41,784 nt of DNA. It comes from Candidatus Kuenenia stuttgartensis. Its GTDB lineage: Bacteria; Planctomycetota; JAKEIC01; DYIT01. Each line of letters opens with the position of its first letter. Position 1 is the stretch's first letter. Location of the stretch: NCBI GenBank assembly GCA_020723505.1, contig DYIT01000030.1:1-41784 (forward strand), in the 5' to 3' direction. The position numbers and the translations under genes were made by a program. The notes beneath the pieces are model-generated. The model did not search any database. It was given only the letters and a program-made list of their open reading frames with translations, and was not told where the DNA came from. Below, in pieces: positions 23,182 through 31,459 of this stretch.

Positions 23182-24282
23182 GTGAGTTGTATCCAGACTG
23201 GTCATCGCTTATCGGCCGAAGACCCTGCCTGCTTTCGCCTTGAAGCAAGGCTGAGGCTTCCGCGGGTTTCACTAATCAAGACTGCGGCCTCCTGCCAAAC
23301 CTTCGCCCTGCTTGCGGTCCTAGTCATGCCGTTGGCCTCGTGCACCCAGACTGAAATCAGCGCCGGAGGGAACGGCGCAGGAGGCGGAATAGAAGCCAGG
23401 GAAGAGAAGAGGGAGCAGGAACCGGACAAGTCGGCCGAGATAAGCGCCCTCATCGGGCGGCTTGGCGACTACGACTGGCGTGCGCGTGAGGATGCGGAGA
23501 AGAAGCTCATCGCAATCGGCCAGGCTGCCGAACCGCTGCTCAGGCTGGCAATCGACACGCACGGCGACACTGAAGTCAGGCTGAGGGCCGAGCGGGTCCT
23601 CAACGTAATCCCGGCCGAGAAAGCCTTCCGGAAAGCCCTGTTCCTCCTGAACACGGGCATCCTGACCGCGGCGCGCAGCGAGCTTCAGAAACTGGTCGGA
23701 ATCGCGGTCGGCGCATATGCCGAAAAATCCAGGTTCCTACTCGCTGAAATCGGGAACATAACCAGGGTCTACCCGGGCTACGACAAAGGATCGACCTCGT
23801 TCTGGTCGTGGTACACGCAGTATAACGGCGAAGACAGGAACGACCGGATTTTCTTCATGGCAATCGCCTACAACAACATCTATCTGTTCCTCAAGGCTGA
23901 AGGAATCGAATCTTCATTCGCCTTCGAGAAATCCGAGATGTTCTACAGGACCATCATCGAGGAGGAGACCGCAAGGAAGAATCGCAGGCCCGCTTCCGGA
24001 TACGCCGCGCTCCTGTCCGCCGCCGGAAAAGTCGACAAGGGCCTGGAGGCGCTTTCCAAGGTCGAGAACATCCCTCTGGTGAGCTGGACAGAGTATTTCG
24101 ACGTTGCGAGCTTCTACACCTACGCCGGCAGCAAGGCAAAGGCGCTGGAATACCTGAATCTCGGGCTGCTCGCGGCCGTGGAAACCGGATACTTGTCCCA
24201 TGCCAAAAACTGGGCGCGAACAAGCAACGACTTCCAAAGCCTCCACGGCGACGATACGTTCGAAAAACTTGTAGAAGATTGA
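23182..24282 (+). CDS. Putative lipoprotein with HEAT-like repeat; start uncertain
   Basis: The convincing part begins at a hydrophobic signal with a lipobox (FALLAVLVMPLASC) near 23300, followed by a Gly/Glu-rich linker, a HEAT-like segment (WRAREDAEKKLIAIG, EVRLRAERVLNVI) and a helical region with TPR-like spacing (SEMFYRTIIEEETA, SKAKALEYLNLGLLAAVE). No family is recognised. The only in-frame starts near the signal are a GTG at 23182 and a TTG at 23167, both without a ribosome site and both leaving an oddly long, basic leader before the signal. A hairpin C copy ends at 23155. I take 23182 provisionally (366 residues); the 5' end may have been rebuilt by the repeat. A hairpin overlaps the stop. 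Confidence 0.6.
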   Translation: MSCIQTGHRLSAEDPACFRLEARLRLPRVSLIKTAASCQTFALLAVLVMPLASCTQTEISAGGNGAGGGIEAREEKREQEPDKSAEISALIGRLGDYDWRAREDAEKKLIAIGQAAEPLLRLAIDTHGDTEVRLRAERVLNVIPAEKAFRKALFLLNTGILTAARSELQKLVGIAVGAYAEKSRFLLAEIGNITRVYPGYDKGSTSFWSWYTQYNGEDRNDRIFFMAIAYNNIYLFLKAEGIESSFAFEKSEMFYRTIIEEETARKNRRPASGYAALLSAAGKVDKGLEALSKVENIPLVSWTEYFDVASFYTYAGSKAKALEYLNLGLLAAVETGYLSHAKNWARTSNDFQSLHGDDTFEKLVED

Positions 24283-24323
24283 TTCCGCCGCAAAAACCCC
24301 GGATTCAAGCTACCGGCGGAATC
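24281..24323 (+). terminator. Hairpin at the stop codon of the HEAT lipoprotein
   Basis: GATTCCGCCG (24281-24290) and CGGCGGAATC (24314-24323) pair perfectly around 23 bases, starting inside the TGA stop. No T run follows, so it is a 3' stabiliser or Rho-linked site at best. Confidence 0.45.
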
Positions 24324-24661
24324 GACCTATAAAAACACGTAAGGGACCAAAACTCAAATAGTTATGAGGGCGCATATATTCGAAGGATTCCTGAGATTTC
24401 ATTGGAAGTTGGGGTTGGAGTTCATTTCACGTACGTCCATCCCTGGACGACTCGTCCCATGCTGGACTGCCGTCCAGGTTTGACATGCGCCGGTCCTTCA
24501 TGCCCAAGCATGGAATAGGAAAAATCCTTACCCGGAAATCGGGGAATGCCGTATTCCGAATTCCGGTCGCGTCTAACTATCTTGACGGCAATACGTTGCG
24601 CAGTCGAATCCGCCCAAATGGCTATGGATGGATATGAAACGTTTGAAATGGACGCAATAGC
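24324..24661. other. Intergenic stretch without a supported gene
   Basis: About 340 bases with lower GC than the neighbours. The only structure seen is CCTGGACG ... CGTCCAGG (24442-24449 with 24471-24478), a perfect 8-bp inverted repeat. No tRNA, no reading frame with a ribosome site and no copy of the B or C repeats was found. Confidence 0.6.
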
Positions 24662-24689
24662 TTGAAATTCGAACGCCGGAAGGCATAAT
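24662..24689 (+). promoter_or_regulatory. Candidate promoter of the TP-rich HEAT protein gene
   Basis: TTGAAA (24662-24667), 16 bases, CATAAT (24684-24689), giving a leader of about 55 bases before the ATG at 24750. Confidence 0.55.
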
Positions 24690-24749
24690 AGTTTTCGGGC
24701 ACGGTAATTGCTGATTTATGATGAAAATCGAATTTTTGGAGGTTCTCCG

Positions 24750-26549
24750 ATGAATAAGGTTCTCCTCGCGACGATTATTGCGGCAGCCGCATGCCTGGCA
24801 TGCCAGTCGGTAGCCATGGCTCACGGCGGGTCGCATCCAACCCCGTGGCCCACTCCTCCTCCTGATACCCCTCCTCCTCCCCCGACGCCGCCTCCTCCGA
24901 CGCCCACGCCGAGCCCGACCCCGAGTCCGACGCCCGGCCCGGACGGAAGGACGCCTACCCCCACGCCTACCGGTCCTGCGACGACCCCGACAACGCCGAC
25001 AAAGTCCGGCGACGGGAGCATCTCCGCGGCGACATGGAAGGACTGGTGGGAAATCAACAAGTGGAGATTCACATGGACCGCCCAGCGGCAAGCCATCGAA
25101 TCGGGCGGAACCGAGGGCGAAAGCCAGAACAAGCTGGTCGAGTTCCTGGTCGGTCAGCTTTCCAACGGCTACTATGACATCCGCTCGGCTGCTGCCATTG
25201 CTCTGGGCAAGGCGGGCGACGCGCGCGCCATCCAGCCGCTCAAGGACCTCGCCTCCTCGGATTCCAACGCCACGGTGGTCGAATCCGCCATCCTGGCGCT
25301 GGGCATGCTGAAGGCCAAGGACGCCATTCCCCTGCTCATCGAGATATTCAAGAGCCAGAAGCAGGGATTCAGGTTCAGGGTCTATTCCGCGGTTGCTCTC
25401 GGGCTCATTGGCGACCATTCGGCTGCGAAAGACCTCATGAACATCGCCGTTGTGCCCAAGGAGCATGACGAGGTGAAGGCCGCGGCCCTGCTCGGGCTTG
25501 CGCTCATGCAGTACGAGCCCGGAGCCCATACGATGATCACGGTGCTCAGCAACGGCCAGGAGAAGGACCAGGTGCGCGCCGTAGCAGCCACCGCTCTCGG
25601 CAAGCTCGGAATCCATTACGTGAAAATGGGGCAGAACAAGAAGGTCCCGGTCATGAAGTACCTCCTCCAGGTACTGCAGACCTGCAAGAAGGAGGATGAA
25701 ATCAGGCAGTCGGCCATTCTCTCGATTGCCGCGCTTGGCCCCTCGGCCGACATCCCGCAGGAGCAGCTCCTCACTGCCCTTCTCCAGGTCTACGAGGACA
25801 AGGACGACAACGTGAAGTGCCTCACGCTCATGGCCATCGCCGAGCTCGCGAACAAGGGCAAGGCGCTCACCCAGGCGCAGAGCGTGTTCCGCAGCAGGCT
25901 CACGAACGAGAAGAACGCGAACGTGAAGAGCTTCGCGTGCCTGGCCGCGGGCCTTTCCCAGGACCGCGAGTCGATTGACCCGCTGCGCAACATCCTCAAG
26001 GGCGGGGCGAACCCGGACGTCAGGTCGGCCGCCGCGGTCGGGCTCGGGCTCCTCAAGGACGTGGGCGCGACTCCGACTCTGCTCGAAATCCTGAACGAGA
26101 AGACCGACAAGACTCTCAAGGGCTACTGCTGCATATCGCTCGGACTCATGGGCGCCAAGGACAACAAGGAAGCCATGCCCAAGCTCAACGAAATCATCAC
26201 CACGGCTTCCGACCCGGAGCTCAGGGCCGCAGCGGCCATGGCCCTCACTCAGCTCGGCGACATCAACGCGGTGAACATCCTCACGGGGCTCCTCAACGAG
26301 AGCAACATGTACTTCAAGATGTCGGCCGTCATGGCCATAGGCGCGTTCAGGGACCTCGGCACGGTGACGCCGCTCATCAACATCTTCAACGGGGGATCGG
26401 TGAACGACGAGACCAAGGCCATTATCATCGTCGCGCTCGGGCACATCGCCGAAAAGGGCGAGGTGCCCCTGCTCAGGCAAATCGGGCTGCACTACAACTT
26501 CCTGCTCGAGCGCTGCCCGACGCTCAAGGAAATCGTGAGACTGCTGTAA
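24750..26549 (+). CDS. Exported HEAT-repeat protein with Thr-Pro linker
   Basis: A 599-residue protein. The ATG at 24750 follows TTTTGGAGG and gives a Sec signal (LLATIIAAAACLACQSVAMA). Residues about 25-90 are a low-complexity Pro/Thr linker (PTPSPTPSPTPGPDGRTPTP), then KDWWEINKWRF, the same Trp-rich motif style as in the two vWA proteins upstream. From about 125 to the end there are at least ten HEAT repeats (YDIRSAAAIALGKAGDARAI, PDVRSAAAVGLGLLKDVGAT), giving a long solenoid. Such proteins act as binding scaffolds; the partner is unknown. It ends just before a strong terminator. Confidence 0.88.
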   Translation: MNKVLLATIIAAAACLACQSVAMAHGGSHPTPWPTPPPDTPPPPPTPPPPTPTPSPTPSPTPGPDGRTPTPTPTGPATTPTTPTKSGDGSISAATWKDWWEINKWRFTWTAQRQAIESGGTEGESQNKLVEFLVGQLSNGYYDIRSAAAIALGKAGDARAIQPLKDLASSDSNATVVESAILALGMLKAKDAIPLLIEIFKSQKQGFRFRVYSAVALGLIGDHSAAKDLMNIAVVPKEHDEVKAAALLGLALMQYEPGAHTMITVLSNGQEKDQVRAVAATALGKLGIHYVKMGQNKKVPVMKYLLQVLQTCKKEDEIRQSAILSIAALGPSADIPQEQLLTALLQVYEDKDDNVKCLTLMAIAELANKGKALTQAQSVFRSRLTNEKNANVKSFACLAAGLSQDRESIDPLRNILKGGANPDVRSAAAVGLGLLKDVGATPTLLEILNEKTDKTLKGYCCISLGLMGAKDNKEAMPKLNEIITTASDPELRAAAAMALTQLGDINAVNILTGLLNESNMYFKMSAVMAIGAFRDLGTVTPLINIFNGGSVNDETKAIIIVALGHIAEKGEVPLLRQIGLHYNFLLERCPTLKEIVRLL

Positions 26550-26570
26550 TTGCGGCTTCAAGCGATTCGA

Positions 26571-26608
26571 AAGCACCCGCGCGCTCACGCGCGCGGGTGC
26601 TTTTTTTT
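26571..26608 (+). terminator. Intrinsic terminator
   Basis: AAGCACCCGCGCG (26571-26583) pairs with CGCGCGGGTGCTT (26590-26602) over 13 bases around a 6-base loop and runs into eight T residues (26601-26608). It closes the HEAT protein gene; the last T is the first base of the following repeat. Confidence 0.95.
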
Positions 26609-26799
26609 ATCCCACGCGAAGCGCCTGGCGCACGGCTTCGCGTGGGATCCGCGAGGCGCGTGGCGCTCCGCCTCGCCTGCGAGAACAAAATATCCTCCGC
26701 CAGTACCCCCTCTCCCCCCGGGACCGGGGGAGAGGGCCGGGGTGTGGGGGCGATAATCACACGCGAGGCGCGTGGCGCTCCGCCTCGCGTGTGATTATT
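26608..26799. repeat. Repeat cluster related to the 893-1152 element
   Basis: Three hairpins surround a GC-rich core. The first (26609-26648) has 14-base arms ATCCCACGCGAAGC and GCTTCGCGTGGGAT, the same stem as at 1112-1153. The second is GCGAGGCG with CGCCTCGC. The third (26753-26798) has an 18-bp perfect stem. Between the second and third is CCTCTCCCCCCGGGACCGGG and GAGAGGG with GGTGTGGGGG, the same core as the 109-bp unit. The right arm of the third hairpin contains the TAA stop codon of the minus-strand membrane protein. Confidence 0.88.
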
Positions 26800-27712
26800 G
26801 GACGATCATCGAGTGGGGTATCATGTAGACCGCCGCGGACAGGACCGAGGCAGAAATGACGGTGATTGACCAGGCCTTCTCGCCCCGCTTCCAAAGCACG
26901 GCGAAAACAACCGCCCAGAGCAGCACGAGGAACAGGGACTTCGTGTCCGTTATGTCCCCGCCGAAGGGCCAGGGTTCGAATCCGACGTTGAAGGCCTGGG
27001 ATGTGATTATTATCCCTATGGGGATTGAAGACGCGGTGAAGCAGACCCAGCCCGCGATAAGGCTGGTCTTGAGCTTCCTCAACGGGTCTCCGGACCCGGC
27101 GAGTATGAGCACGGCGTAGTAGAGCGCATGCAGCAGGAACACGGGCGCTGCGACCATGAGCACTATGTGGGCAATCAGCCAGCACCTGCTCACCTCTCCT
27201 TCGAATGTAAGCTTGAACTTCTTGTCCGGAGCCCAGCCCATAATCCTTTCGAGCCAGTTTCTTTCGGGCTGAATAAGAGCCTTCTTTCCTGACCTCGAGG
27301 CCGCCTCGACGACGTACAGATACCTGTCCGACACCTTGATTTCGTTACCCGAGAAGTTGTCCAGCAGGACCCCCCGTTTCTTGAGGCCGATGGGCGCAAT
27401 CCAGACCGATGTGTCGGGAGTCCGGGCCAGAGGCAGGATGGCAGGCTCAGATGCTCCGGGGGGGACGATTCTCAGGACCACGCTTTCCACGGGATTGGAC
27501 GAATCGAACGACCAGCATTCCACCTGCATGAGCTGCTGCCTGCCGACCTTCTGGTCGTCGTCGTGGACGTACACGTATCCGATGCCATTTTCGGGGTCCG
27601 TGGACCTGAAGATGTCGGGCGTCATGATTGAATTGAAAAGGAATCCGAAGCCGGTCATGGACAGGCCTGCGAAGACGATCAGGATAATCCTGCGTTTTGC
27701 GGTTCCGCTCAT
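26795..27712 (-). CDS. Membrane protein with periplasmic domain, unknown function
   Basis: A 305-residue protein not assigned to a family. An N-terminal helix (IILIVFAGLSMTGFGFLF) leads to a domain of about 130 residues that is probably outside the cytoplasm, followed by about four transmembrane helices (WLIAHIVLMVAAPVFLLHAL, SLIAGWVCFTASSIPIGIII, SLFLVLLWAVVFAVLW, WSITVISASVLSAAVYMI). Its ATG overlaps the stop of the upstream M1-M28 peptidase gene by four bases (ATGA), so both are made from one mRNA by coupled translation. A role tied to that peptidase is likely but not shown. Its stop codon lies within a repeat hairpin. Confidence 0.75.
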   Translation of the reverse strand: MSGTAKRRIILIVFAGLSMTGFGFLFNSIMTPDIFRSTDPENGIGYVYVHDDDQKVGRQQLMQVECWSFDSSNPVESVVLRIVPPGASEPAILPLARTPDTSVWIAPIGLKKRGVLLDNFSGNEIKVSDRYLYVVEAASRSGKKALIQPERNWLERIMGWAPDKKFKLTFEGEVSRCWLIAHIVLMVAAPVFLLHALYYAVLILAGSGDPLRKLKTSLIAGWVCFTASSIPIGIIITSQAFNVGFEPWPFGGDITDTKSLFLVLLWAVVFAVLWKRGEKAWSITVISASVLSAAVYMIPHSMIVQ

Positions 27713-30700
27713 TTTCCCGCGATTGCCTCCACCACGCCGGCCACGAGACGCGCAAGGCCGGCGATTTTTTCGAAATCGACCTTGTCTACCGTGTCATCCC
27801 TGCTGTTCATGACGCTCCGCGAGGACGAGAACAGCCCCGCCGAGGGCACGCCCGCCTCGGCGAAGGGGAAATAGTCTGACCCGTGCATGTACGCGAACCT
27901 GTCTATGTCCGACCCGCGAGCAAATCCGGAAACCGGGAGGAACCTGAAAACCAGGTCCGCGACCGCGACGTACTTCGAGGAGCCGACGACGAACAGCTTT
28001 CTCACCTCGCGGCTCCCGATTGTGTCCACGTTCAGGACCAGCCTCGTGGACCTCGCGTTCAAAGCAACCCATTCCCGCGATCCGCGCAGCCCCCATTCCT
28101 CGGCGTCGAACAGCACGACCCTCACCGGCGCGGCGAGCGGCCTGTCCCTGAGCAGACCGGCCGCGAGGAGCGCGCATGCGACGCCAGAGGCGTTGTCGTC
28201 CGCCCCCGGGAAGCCCTCCCCGCACGAATCGTAGTGCGCGGAAATCAGGGTCTCCTTCGCGTTCCCGTCCACAGGACTTCCCTTGAGACGCGCCGAAATG
28301 CTGGTCCCGGCGATCCGGACCTCCTCCCTTACCAGGAACACCTTGCCCGTCACGGACCCGGACAGCTCGAACGATCCCTCGACGAGCGGCGCAATCATGC
28401 AAATCGGACCCGAATACTCCTTCGTCATCCTGGATCGGAACGAGGAGATCCTCATCTGTGCGTCCTCCGCCCCGGCTTCGGATACGTCCGCGAGGGAGAA
28501 TCCCCCCCTCTCCCCTCTTCCATGCGCCGCGGACTCGTAGAGAATCACGGCCTTGACCGCTTCCGGCGAATTCTCGAGGGCGTCGACCAAATCGGTCCAG
28601 GCTCCGAATTTCCCGTCGATTCGGAAGATAACCAGCGCAGGTCCCGGCAGTTCCTTTGGGATTTCCGTGCAGTGCACGATGTGCATGAATTCCGCGCCCG
28701 CGGCGGCGAGCCTGTGCCCCCCGAACTCGACGACAGGCGGCGACGGGAAGAACACTGGGACGGAAAGCTCCATGGACGCGAACGATCCTCCCAGCCTCAC
28801 CACGGCCGTCTGGCCCGCCCTGGGCACGGCGAACTCGAACTCGTGCATTTCCGCCGCGCCGCCGCATGCCTCGCAAAGCATTTCGCCGAGCTTCTTCTGA
28901 AGATCCTTCCTCTCCGCGGAATCCGCGCCCGGGCGGCATTTGCGGGCTGCCGTCGCCTTGGCCAGGAATTCGACCATCCCCTTCGCGAAGGCTCCTTCCC
29001 TGGTTGCAGTTGCAGGTTCCGCCCTGCGAAGCACGCCCTTCTGGAGCGCCCTGCCGGACTTGAATACCACGAACTGGTCCCAGCCGTAGTGGAACAGGTT
29101 TCTGAGCTTCGATACGGCCTCCGCGGAATTGCCCCAGAGGATCGAGCAGGACTGGCCGGACGGGAGCATGAAGGAAACGAGGAGCGCGGACTCGGCGCCG
29201 GCATGACGGGTCGAGTTCACCGAGAACCACGGCTGCCCTCCGTTCACGCCGAAATCCAGGCTGCTTTCCGGGGCGAAACGGACGCCCTGCGCGGTTACGG
29301 ACTTCCTGAGCCAATCCGCGTCCGCCGGCCTGCCCAGGACGATGAACGGCCCGCCCCCTTTCGCCACGGCTTCCGCCGCCTTGACGCATTTCCGGTTCTT
29401 CCAGATGCTCTCCTGCGCCCACGCGAGGGCCTGCGCCTGGCCCGGGTCCGCCTCGCCCAAGGCCAGCGACACTGCGGAACCCTGGGACATGGTGGAGTTC
29501 AGGCATGGAAGGATTTCGCTCTTCGGGATCCTCCTGAACACGTGGAATTCCGGGTCGGCCTCCACGCCGGCGGCATTTTCGCCTTCGAGACAGATGTCGA
29601 CCTCTGCGCGGCCGGCCGAGACCGGAATGAGCCTGTCCGTGGTCCTTCCGTCCGCGAACCTGATTCGGAGCGGCACCTCCAGGTCGTAGCCGAGCGCCGG
29701 ATCGAGGCTGTTGGTCGCGGTCAGGACGCCCTTTACGCGCGCTCCCTGGTCGAGGATGCCGCCCTCGAAGCGGATTGCAGGGGCGCCTTTCCATTTGAGC
29801 CACTGGTCGAACATGGCGGCGAGGTTCCTGCCCGAGGCTTTTTCGAGCGCTGCCCTGAAGTCGCCCCATCCCGCGGTCTTGCCCCTGAATTCCGCCGCAA
29901 CGGAGCGCATGGCCTGCCAGAAAGCCTCGTCCCCTGCGGTCCTCCTCAGGAGATGGAAGAACATCGAGGACTTGCCGTATCCGATCTCGTTCTCGAAGTC
30001 CTCCTTCTTGGACCTGAACATATGAAGCGGATAGTCGTTCTCCGTACCGACCGATATCGAGAACTTCCTGGACACCAGTTCCCTGTAGGCGTCCGCCTCG
30101 GCGGTGTCCTGCGCCTCCCTGCCTCCGAAGTAATTGGCGCAGTATGTGGTCGCGCCCTCGCACCAGTTGCCCTGCGCGTAGTCGACGTAGACCGAGTTGC
30201 CCCACCAGTTGTGAACCAGCTCGTGGTCTATGAAGCCCGGGCGGAGGCCTATCATGGCGATGACGTCGAAAACCTGGCTTCCGAGCAGCGTGTAGGAAGG
30301 CATGCCGTAGCCGGAGGTGAAGAAGTTCTCAACGATGTCGAACCTGGCGTATGGGTAAGGGCCGAGCAGGTCGACGTAGAACTCGAGATACCGCGCCGTC
30401 GCCTCCAGGAGTTCCTTTGCCATTCCGGCGTGCTTTTCGAAGAGGTACGTCGTGAGGACCACTCCGGCATGCTCGATTGAGGATGACGTGTACACGCCCC
30501 CGGAAATGGTCAGGCCGTCGGACGGCAGGTCCTGGGTCCATGCCGAGACGATATATTTCGTACCGTCGATTTCGGTTTCCCTTTCCGAGTCCCTGGAGCC
30601 CTGGGAAACGATTCGCCATGGGGCCGGGAGCATGGCGGTGACCGTGCATGTGATCATTCCGCCGGTTTCCGGGTACCAGCCGGTTTCTCCGGGAAGGAAC

Positions 30701-31107
30701 AGGCCTTCGGGGCCTATGTATCCGTCGGTCTCGTCGCCGGCCACGAAAGCCATGGCGCCGGATTTCTTCACCTGCCTGTCGAGCGTGAGCGTGTACTGGA
30801 CTGTCAGGCATGCGGATCCGCCCTTGAATTCCGCGTTGAGGTCGAGCGTCCTCCACCCTTCGGCGTCCGATTCGCCGAGAAGCCCGGCGGGGGGCTTGGA
30901 TTCGGCGAACGCGAACTCCTTCCTCACGCGGAACCTGACCTGCCTCTTCCCATCCGGTCCTTTCAGGGTGATTGAATCCGTGGCCGCAAGCCTGTGCGAC
31001 TCAGGCACGAACTGGAGCGACAGGTCGTGCCTGGCGGGTGCGTCCCCGGCGATGGAGACCGATGCGAAACAAGCCGCAAGAATCGCTGAAAGCAGCGCAA
31101 TTCTCAT
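27709..31107 (-). CDS. Exported M1-like / M28-like metallopeptidase fusion
   Basis: A 1,132-residue secreted protein with two zinc peptidase units. The signal is MRIALLSAILAACFASVSIAG-like at residues 1-20. The first unit is of the M1 gluzincin type: H295-E-L-V-H299 with the third ligand Glu in GNWCEG at 317. The spacing is 17 residues, and the region where M1 exopeptidases have GxMEN reads GYGMPSY. The last 250 residues are an M28 unit with SAHYDSC, GADDNASG, FDAEEWG, LNVDTIG and the final HGSDYFPF ligand region. A PA-like segment lies in between. The ATG at 31107 has GAGGACA upstream. Both active sites look intact. The membrane protein that follows is translationally coupled. Confidence 0.88.
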   Translation of the reverse strand: MRIALLSAILAACFASVSIAGDAPARHDLSLQFVPESHRLAATDSITLKGPDGKRQVRFRVRKEFAFAESKPPAGLLGESDAEGWRTLDLNAEFKGGSACLTVQYTLTLDRQVKKSGAMAFVAGDETDGYIGPEGLFLPGETGWYPETGGMITCTVTAMLPAPWRIVSQGSRDSERETEIDGTKYIVSAWTQDLPSDGLTISGGVYTSSSIEHAGVVLTTYLFEKHAGMAKELLEATARYLEFYVDLLGPYPYARFDIVENFFTSGYGMPSYTLLGSQVFDVIAMIGLRPGFIDHELVHNWWGNSVYVDYAQGNWCEGATTYCANYFGGREAQDTAEADAYRELVSRKFSISVGTENDYPLHMFRSKKEDFENEIGYGKSSMFFHLLRRTAGDEAFWQAMRSVAAEFRGKTAGWGDFRAALEKASGRNLAAMFDQWLKWKGAPAIRFEGGILDQGARVKGVLTATNSLDPALGYDLEVPLRIRFADGRTTDRLIPVSAGRAEVDICLEGENAAGVEADPEFHVFRRIPKSEILPCLNSTMSQGSAVSLALGEADPGQAQALAWAQESIWKNRKCVKAAEAVAKGGGPFIVLGRPADADWLRKSVTAQGVRFAPESSLDFGVNGGQPWFSVNSTRHAGAESALLVSFMLPSGQSCSILWGNSAEAVSKLRNLFHYGWDQFVVFKSGRALQKGVLRRAEPATATREGAFAKGMVEFLAKATAARKCRPGADSAERKDLQKKLGEMLCEACGGAAEMHEFEFAVPRAGQTAVVRLGGSFASMELSVPVFFPSPPVVEFGGHRLAAAGAEFMHIVHCTEIPKELPGPALVIFRIDGKFGAWTDLVDALENSPEAVKAVILYESAAHGRGERGGFSLADVSEAGAEDAQMRISSFRSRMTKEYSGPICMIAPLVEGSFELSGSVTGKVFLVREEVRIAGTSISARLKGSPVDGNAKETLISAHYDSCGEGFPGADDNASGVACALLAAGLLRDRPLAAPVRVVLFDAEEWGLRGSREWVALNARSTRLVLNVDTIGSREVRKLFVVGSSKYVAVADLVFRFLPVSGFARGSDIDRFAYMHGSDYFPFAEAGVPSAGLFSSSRSVMNSRDDTVDKVDFEKIAGLARLVAGVVEAIAGK

Positions 31108-31459
31108 GTGTCCGTGTCCTCAAATCCGGCCGTCCCAGGGCCCTTGTGACGACGTGCCGCCGCAAGGGTCCTATCATGCGTGAATCTGCATCGGAAGTCC
31201 AGACGCGGAAAGCGCCCGCCAGCGCTGAAAAGCCGGGCGCGGAATCGGTCGTGCCGGCGACCGTAGTTGGATGGGAATGCCACCGTGGGCCGGATATGCG
31301 TGCGGCACGGGAATTACCAAGGAGTGCAGAATAATATTGATGCGAATTCGACGCTGAGAACGCTGAATGATTTCTGAAAACGCTGAAAGAGTGCGTCTCC
31401 AGCTTTGGACCTTTGACTCTCGACCATGGACTCAAACAATGGACTAATTCGTTGCAAAG
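31108..31459. other. Intergenic stretch between the kinase and the M1-M28 gene
   Basis: About 350 bases without a supported gene. ACGCTGA occurs three times between 31351 and 31386 (at 31351, 31360 and 31380), and a low-complexity GGACC/TTTGACT tract lies near 31400-31440. No clear promoter or terminator for either minus-strand gene was recognised. Confidence 0.5.

Noticed and set aside
24573-26588. 671-codon minus-strand frame opposite the HEAT protein
   Set aside because: Composition is that of an antisense shadow (RRGRRRRR tracts, RG-rich); the plus strand has a signal peptide, a ribosome site and clear HEAT repeats.
27794-30480. Very long frames (803 and 865 codons) on other frames of the M1-M28 gene
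   Set aside because: Arg/Gly-rich shadow composition and no motifs; the 1,132-codon frame has both zinc sites.
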